DNA of 26,202 nt from Saprospiraceae bacterium. Lineage in GTDB: Bacteria > Bacteroidota > Bacteroidia > Chitinophagales > Saprospiraceae. A program made the translations under genes and the position numbers. The DNA lies in the NCBI GenBank assembly GCA_007125435.1, contig SLDF01000385.1, forward strand, positions 1 to 26,202, written 5' to 3'. Of this stretch, positions 22,979-26,202 are shown in pieces; position 1 is the stretch's first letter, and every line of letters starts with the position of its first letter. The notes beneath the pieces were generated by a model. It did not search any database and was not told the DNA's origin. It saw only the letters and a program-made list of their open reading frames with translations.

Positions 22979-25900
22979 ATGGCGAGACCCCTATTCATAC
23001 ATATATTACTTGTTAGCATCGCTTTGATGTCAACCAATAGCGCATTCGCACAGCCTGAATACAATATGCAAAATGCTTTTGTTACGGATTGCGAAGGAAT
23101 TCTGACTGATAGCAATGAGGGGCCGGAAGAGGGTCAGTATGACCACAATGAAAACTTTACATTCACCATATGTGTAGAAGGTGCAGATGAAATCATTATT
23201 GCTTTTGAGTATTTTGCCACAGAAGAAAACTACGACATTCTCTCTGTATATGACGGACCGGACACAAACTCACCCTTAATTGCTGCATTGAGCGGGGCTA
23301 TTCAGCCGGCACCCACCCTTATTGCAACAAGCGGTTGTGTCACATTTCATTTCATTTCAGATGAAAATATCGCAGCTATTGGATGGCGGGCAGAATGGAC
23401 AGTAGAGGTCAATGAACCTCCTGTACCGCAGCTTCAGGTCAATTCGGATATTGTATGTCCATTGGAATCCGGCACCTTTAGCTTTGACATTCCTGTACCT
23501 TGTGATATTCTCACAACTGATAACTTTAGTGTGCTCGGACCCGGCGGTTCAAATATTGCAGGAATAAATATTCTGGATTGTGATGACATGACAGGTATGG
23601 CACAGAACTTTGAACTGTTATTTGAGCCTCCTCTATCCAATGCTGCCAATTACCGGATTTTCTTCGATGCCAGTATACAGGATGCCTGTGGTAATTGGCA
23701 CGATATCAGCACCAACCTCTTAATAACACTAAGCAATTGTCCTATAAGTGTCTGGGTTGACCTGTTAGATGGAAGTGCATGTCAAGGCGACTGCGCTTTA
23801 GTAGAGGCCATTGTTTCTGGTGGTTCTCAGTCAGGCAATTATCAATATAATTGGTCTCATACCAATGACAACGAGTCTATTGTTGAGGTTTGTGCAGACG
23901 GAGAGGTCACCATTACTGTAGAGGTTATTGACCAGGTCAGTGGACAAAGTGCCCAAGTAGACTATACATATATACCATTAGAAAACCCCGTTATACTCAA
24001 CCCTATTCAAGATACCAGTTGTGCTTCCAGAGGTGACTATTTTTACAATGTCAGTATAGGGGGTGGAGAGTTCTACTCCGATATCATACCTAACAATCAA
24101 AGAACATCCGGTAGGTATCAATTTTGGAGATGGTGGAATGGTGACCCTGTCAATACTGATATTGTATACTACATTGCACCAAACGGCTGTATTGCCACAG
24201 ATACAGTAGTAGTACTACCAATAAATGCAGGTAATCGACAAGCAGCTTGCTTAGACACTGATGCCTTTCAGGTCAGCGGTGGCACACCCGCAGGCGGATT
24301 CTGGTCTGGACCACATGTCACTGCAGACGGATTGTTTAATCCTGTAGAAGAAGGCAACTTCTGGATCGTATATAACGCCCCAAATGGATGCACTGCCGGT
24401 AAGAGAATTGATGTAGGGGAAGGAGTTGTCATGCCTGAAATCGATACCATTTGCACGTCACAAGCTATTGACTTAGAAGGTGACCCATATGGTGGTAGGT
24501 GGTCAGGGCCGGGCATTACGAATAGTATCTCCGGTCGATTAGAAGGTTGGAGAGCTCCTGCCAATCAGTGGAATACTTACATATATGAACTTAATGGTTG
24601 CTCTGATACCATACAAATTTATAATGCAGAGATATGGGCAGGACCTGACAGGACCGTTTGTGCATCTGAGACTATACTTGAGCTGCCTTTTGAAGGAAAC
24701 TGGTCTGGTCCCGGTGTCTACTTAGAAGACATAAATGCATTTGACATTTCAGAATTAGGTGTTGGAGAATACAATTATACTTATCGTGTTAATTCATGTA
24801 CCGATAGGTTTGAGCTTCGCATTAGAGAGACGAGAATAGAAGTTTCAGAGTCACCTTCATTTTGTGAATCTCAAGAATGGGTCAACCTTGATGGCTTCAT
24901 TTCATTTCATCCCGGCGGTGGGACTGTATCAGGCAATGGTATTTACTGGCAAAATGATCAATGGTTTATCAATCCCCGTGAAATAGGCTCGGGTACACAT
25001 TATATCTATTATGAAAACCTGAACTGCCTGGACTCCGTCGAGATTTCTGTTGAAGGATTTGCAACCCATGACGGATTTTCATTTTGTGAGCGCTCCTCAG
25101 CAACTATACTACAGGCCAACCCACCTAATGGCACCTGGTCAGGGGATGGATTTTTAGATACAGAGATAGGGCTTTTTGATCCCCAGCTTCTACCTGTAGG
25201 CAGCTACACAGTCAACTATCACGCTCCATCTGGGTGTACAACAGAATTACCGTTGGATATTTTTGTCTTTGAAGAAGCTAGTATAAGTGGTTTTGAGCAG
25301 CAATATTGCAATCGTGACACCATATACGAGCTAAGTCTTGTACCGGATGGCGGAGACTTTACCATCAACGGTGAGATATCAGATCCTGAAATCAATCCCA
25401 GCCAATTAGGCGCTGGTACACATGAACTCCTGTATAGAAGAGGTACCGGGGAATGCGCATCCTCCATGAGGCGATTCATTACAGTCTTTGAGCCCATTTC
25501 AGCAGAGAATGAACTATTACCTGATTCTATTTGTCTTGGCGAATCTGCAGTAGTTGAGATTATTGCTGTAGGTGGTAGAGGCAGCTTAGAGTATCAATGG
25601 GATGGAGGACTAGGCTTCGGTAATAGCCAGATTGCCAGACCTCAGCAAAGCACAATTTATAGAGTGGAGGTCAGTGATCAATGCTCAGATCCTTATATGG
25701 ATAGCGTATACATACATGTTTACCAGCCCTTCAGCGCGGATTTTTTATATGGTAGCCCGGTCTGTTTTGAAGATACTACTTATGCAGAGATTAACCTGTC
25801 CACCTCTGACTATAATATTGAATGGCAAACCAGCCCACTTATCATAGGGCCTCGATTAGAGAGCAGACCCGGCACTTACACCGCGAGCGTAACATTGATT

Positions 25901-26202
25901 GAAAGTGGTTGCACACAAGACTTCGTTGCCCTCTTGCCCGGAGCTTCACCATTGAGAGCTAACTTTTCGCTGATACCCAACCAAGACTGTATAGACATCA
26001 TTAATAATGAAGTAGAAATCATTGACTTGAGTTTTGGATATACTGAAGGTATAGTGGACTTTGGCGATGGCACTATTTTCAACTTGTCAAATTCCGGTAG
26101 TATTAACCATTTTTACACGGACACTGGTGAATATACTATATCTCTGCTTATTACAAATGAACTCGGATGCATAGACTCTATGAGCGTTGATATCTGTGTA
26201 GA
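22979..26202 (+). CDS. Giant secreted CUB / tandem-repeat / PKD surface protein (3' end outside window)
   Basis: The frame opens at the ATG at 22979, 1 base after the previous stop, and stays open to the window edge: at least 1,074 codons with no in-frame stop, so the protein is partial here. Signal peptide MARPLFIHILLVSIALMSTNSAFA. A CUB domain covers about residues 36-150 (SVYDGPD motif, Cys pairs). A spacer follows, then about six tandem Ig-like units of 66-73 residues with the W-S-G-x-G motif near residues 442, 508, 575, 648, 720 and 793. A PKD domain begins around 1010 (VDFGDGT). Likely exported by T9SS, since the operon's organism has this system and such proteins end in a sorting domain; that end is not in view. 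Adhesin or cell-surface role is inferred. Confidence 0.85.
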   Translation, partial: MARPLFIHILLVSIALMSTNSAFAQPEYNMQNAFVTDCEGILTDSNEGPEEGQYDHNENFTFTICVEGADEIIIAFEYFATEENYDILSVYDGPDTNSPLIAALSGAIQPAPTLIATSGCVTFHFISDENIAAIGWRAEWTVEVNEPPVPQLQVNSDIVCPLESGTFSFDIPVPCDILTTDNFSVLGPGGSNIAGINILDCDDMTGMAQNFELLFEPPLSNAANYRIFFDASIQDACGNWHDISTNLLITLSNCPISVWVDLLDGSACQGDCALVEAIVSGGSQSGNYQYNWSHTNDNESIVEVCADGEVTITVEVIDQVSGQSAQVDYTYIPLENPVILNPIQDTSCASRGDYFYNVSIGGGEFYSDIIPNNQRTSGRYQFWRWWNGDPVNTDIVYYIAPNGCIATDTVVVLPINAGNRQAACLDTDAFQVSGGTPAGGFWSGPHVTADGLFNPVEEGNFWIVYNAPNGCTAGKRIDVGEGVVMPEIDTICTSQAIDLEGDPYGGRWSGPGITNSISGRLEGWRAPANQWNTYIYELNGCSDTIQIYNAEIWAGPDRTVCASETILELPFEGNWSGPGVYLEDINAFDISELGVGEYNYTYRVNSCTDRFELRIRETRIEVSESPSFCESQEWVNLDGFISFHPGGGTVSGNGIYWQNDQWFINPREIGSGTHYIYYENLNCLDSVEISVEGFATHDGFSFCERSSATILQANPPNGTWSGDGFLDTEIGLFDPQLLPVGSYTVNYHAPSGCTTELPLDIFVFEEASISGFEQQYCNRDTIYELSLVPDGGDFTINGEISDPEINPSQLGAGTHELLYRRGTGECASSMRRFITVFEPISAENELLPDSICLGESAVVEIIAVGGRGSLEYQWDGGLGFGNSQIARPQQSTIYRVEVSDQCSDPYMDSVYIHVYQPFSADFLYGSPVCFEDTTYAEINLSTSDYNIEWQTSPLIIGPRLESRPGTYTASVTLIESGCTQDFVALLPGASPLRANFSLIPNQDCIDIINNEVEIIDLSFGYTEGIVDFGDGTIFNLSNSGSINHFYTDTGEYTISLLITNELGCIDSMSVDICV

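Noticed and set aside
1..26202. CRISPR array, tRNA or rRNA genes, transposase, prophage or known defence genes
   Set aside because: Looked for on both strands; no direct-repeat array, cloverleaf-like sequence or recognisable mobile/defence protein was found.

Overview
The window looks like a chromosome segment of a Bacteroidota bacterium, most likely near the Saprospiria. The grounds are AT-rich DNA with almost no Shine-Dalgarno sequences, many lipoprotein signal peptides, a type IX secretion (T9SS) sorting domain on a small secreted protein, a GldM-like secreted protein, TAnnTTTG-type -7 promoter elements, a neighbouring birA / rsfS / ftsH group, and a very large CUB/PKD surface protein. The placement is inference; there is no rRNA or other marker gene here.

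Left part (1-5600): an Ig-like (Big_5) lipoprotein with a very acidic tail; lptB of the LPS export ABC transporter, followed by three tiny overlapping exported proteins; then an SLC13-type sodium/anion symporter with two internal RCK_C (TrkA-C) domains. Middle part (5600-17450): a lone lipoprotein, ruvB, a membrane protein / histidine kinase / LuxR-type response regulator operon, a stand-alone GldM C-terminal-domain-like protein ending in a strong terminator, birA, rsfS, ftsH, a small DUF4870-like membrane protein, a sugar-phosphate nucleotidyltransferase and a 130-residue T9SS protein with almost no passenger. Then corA on the minus strand.

Right part (18827-26202): a tightly packed six-gene operon is the most interesting region. 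It encodes two lipoproteins sharing an RxPxxxE helical motif like that of PSCyt2/PSD1 (DUF1549/DUF1553) proteins, a Tat-exported DUF1501 / alkaline-phosphatase-like protein, a c-type-cytochrome-like lipoprotein with a CX4CH haem motif, a small Asp-rich lipoprotein, and the start of a giant CUB + tandem-repeat + PKD protein that runs off the right edge. It resembles the haem / DUF1549 / DUF1553 / DUF1501 set of planctomycetes, taken apart into separate lipoproteins and joined to a Bacteroidota-style giant surface protein. Its function is not known to me.

Three intergenic regions carry copies of one dispersed repeat family with GCATCA/TGATGC ends (5664-5770, 10333-10443, 15349-15644). The third copy is interrupted by a 161-bp long inverted repeat. 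No tRNA, rRNA, CRISPR array, transposase or phage gene was seen.
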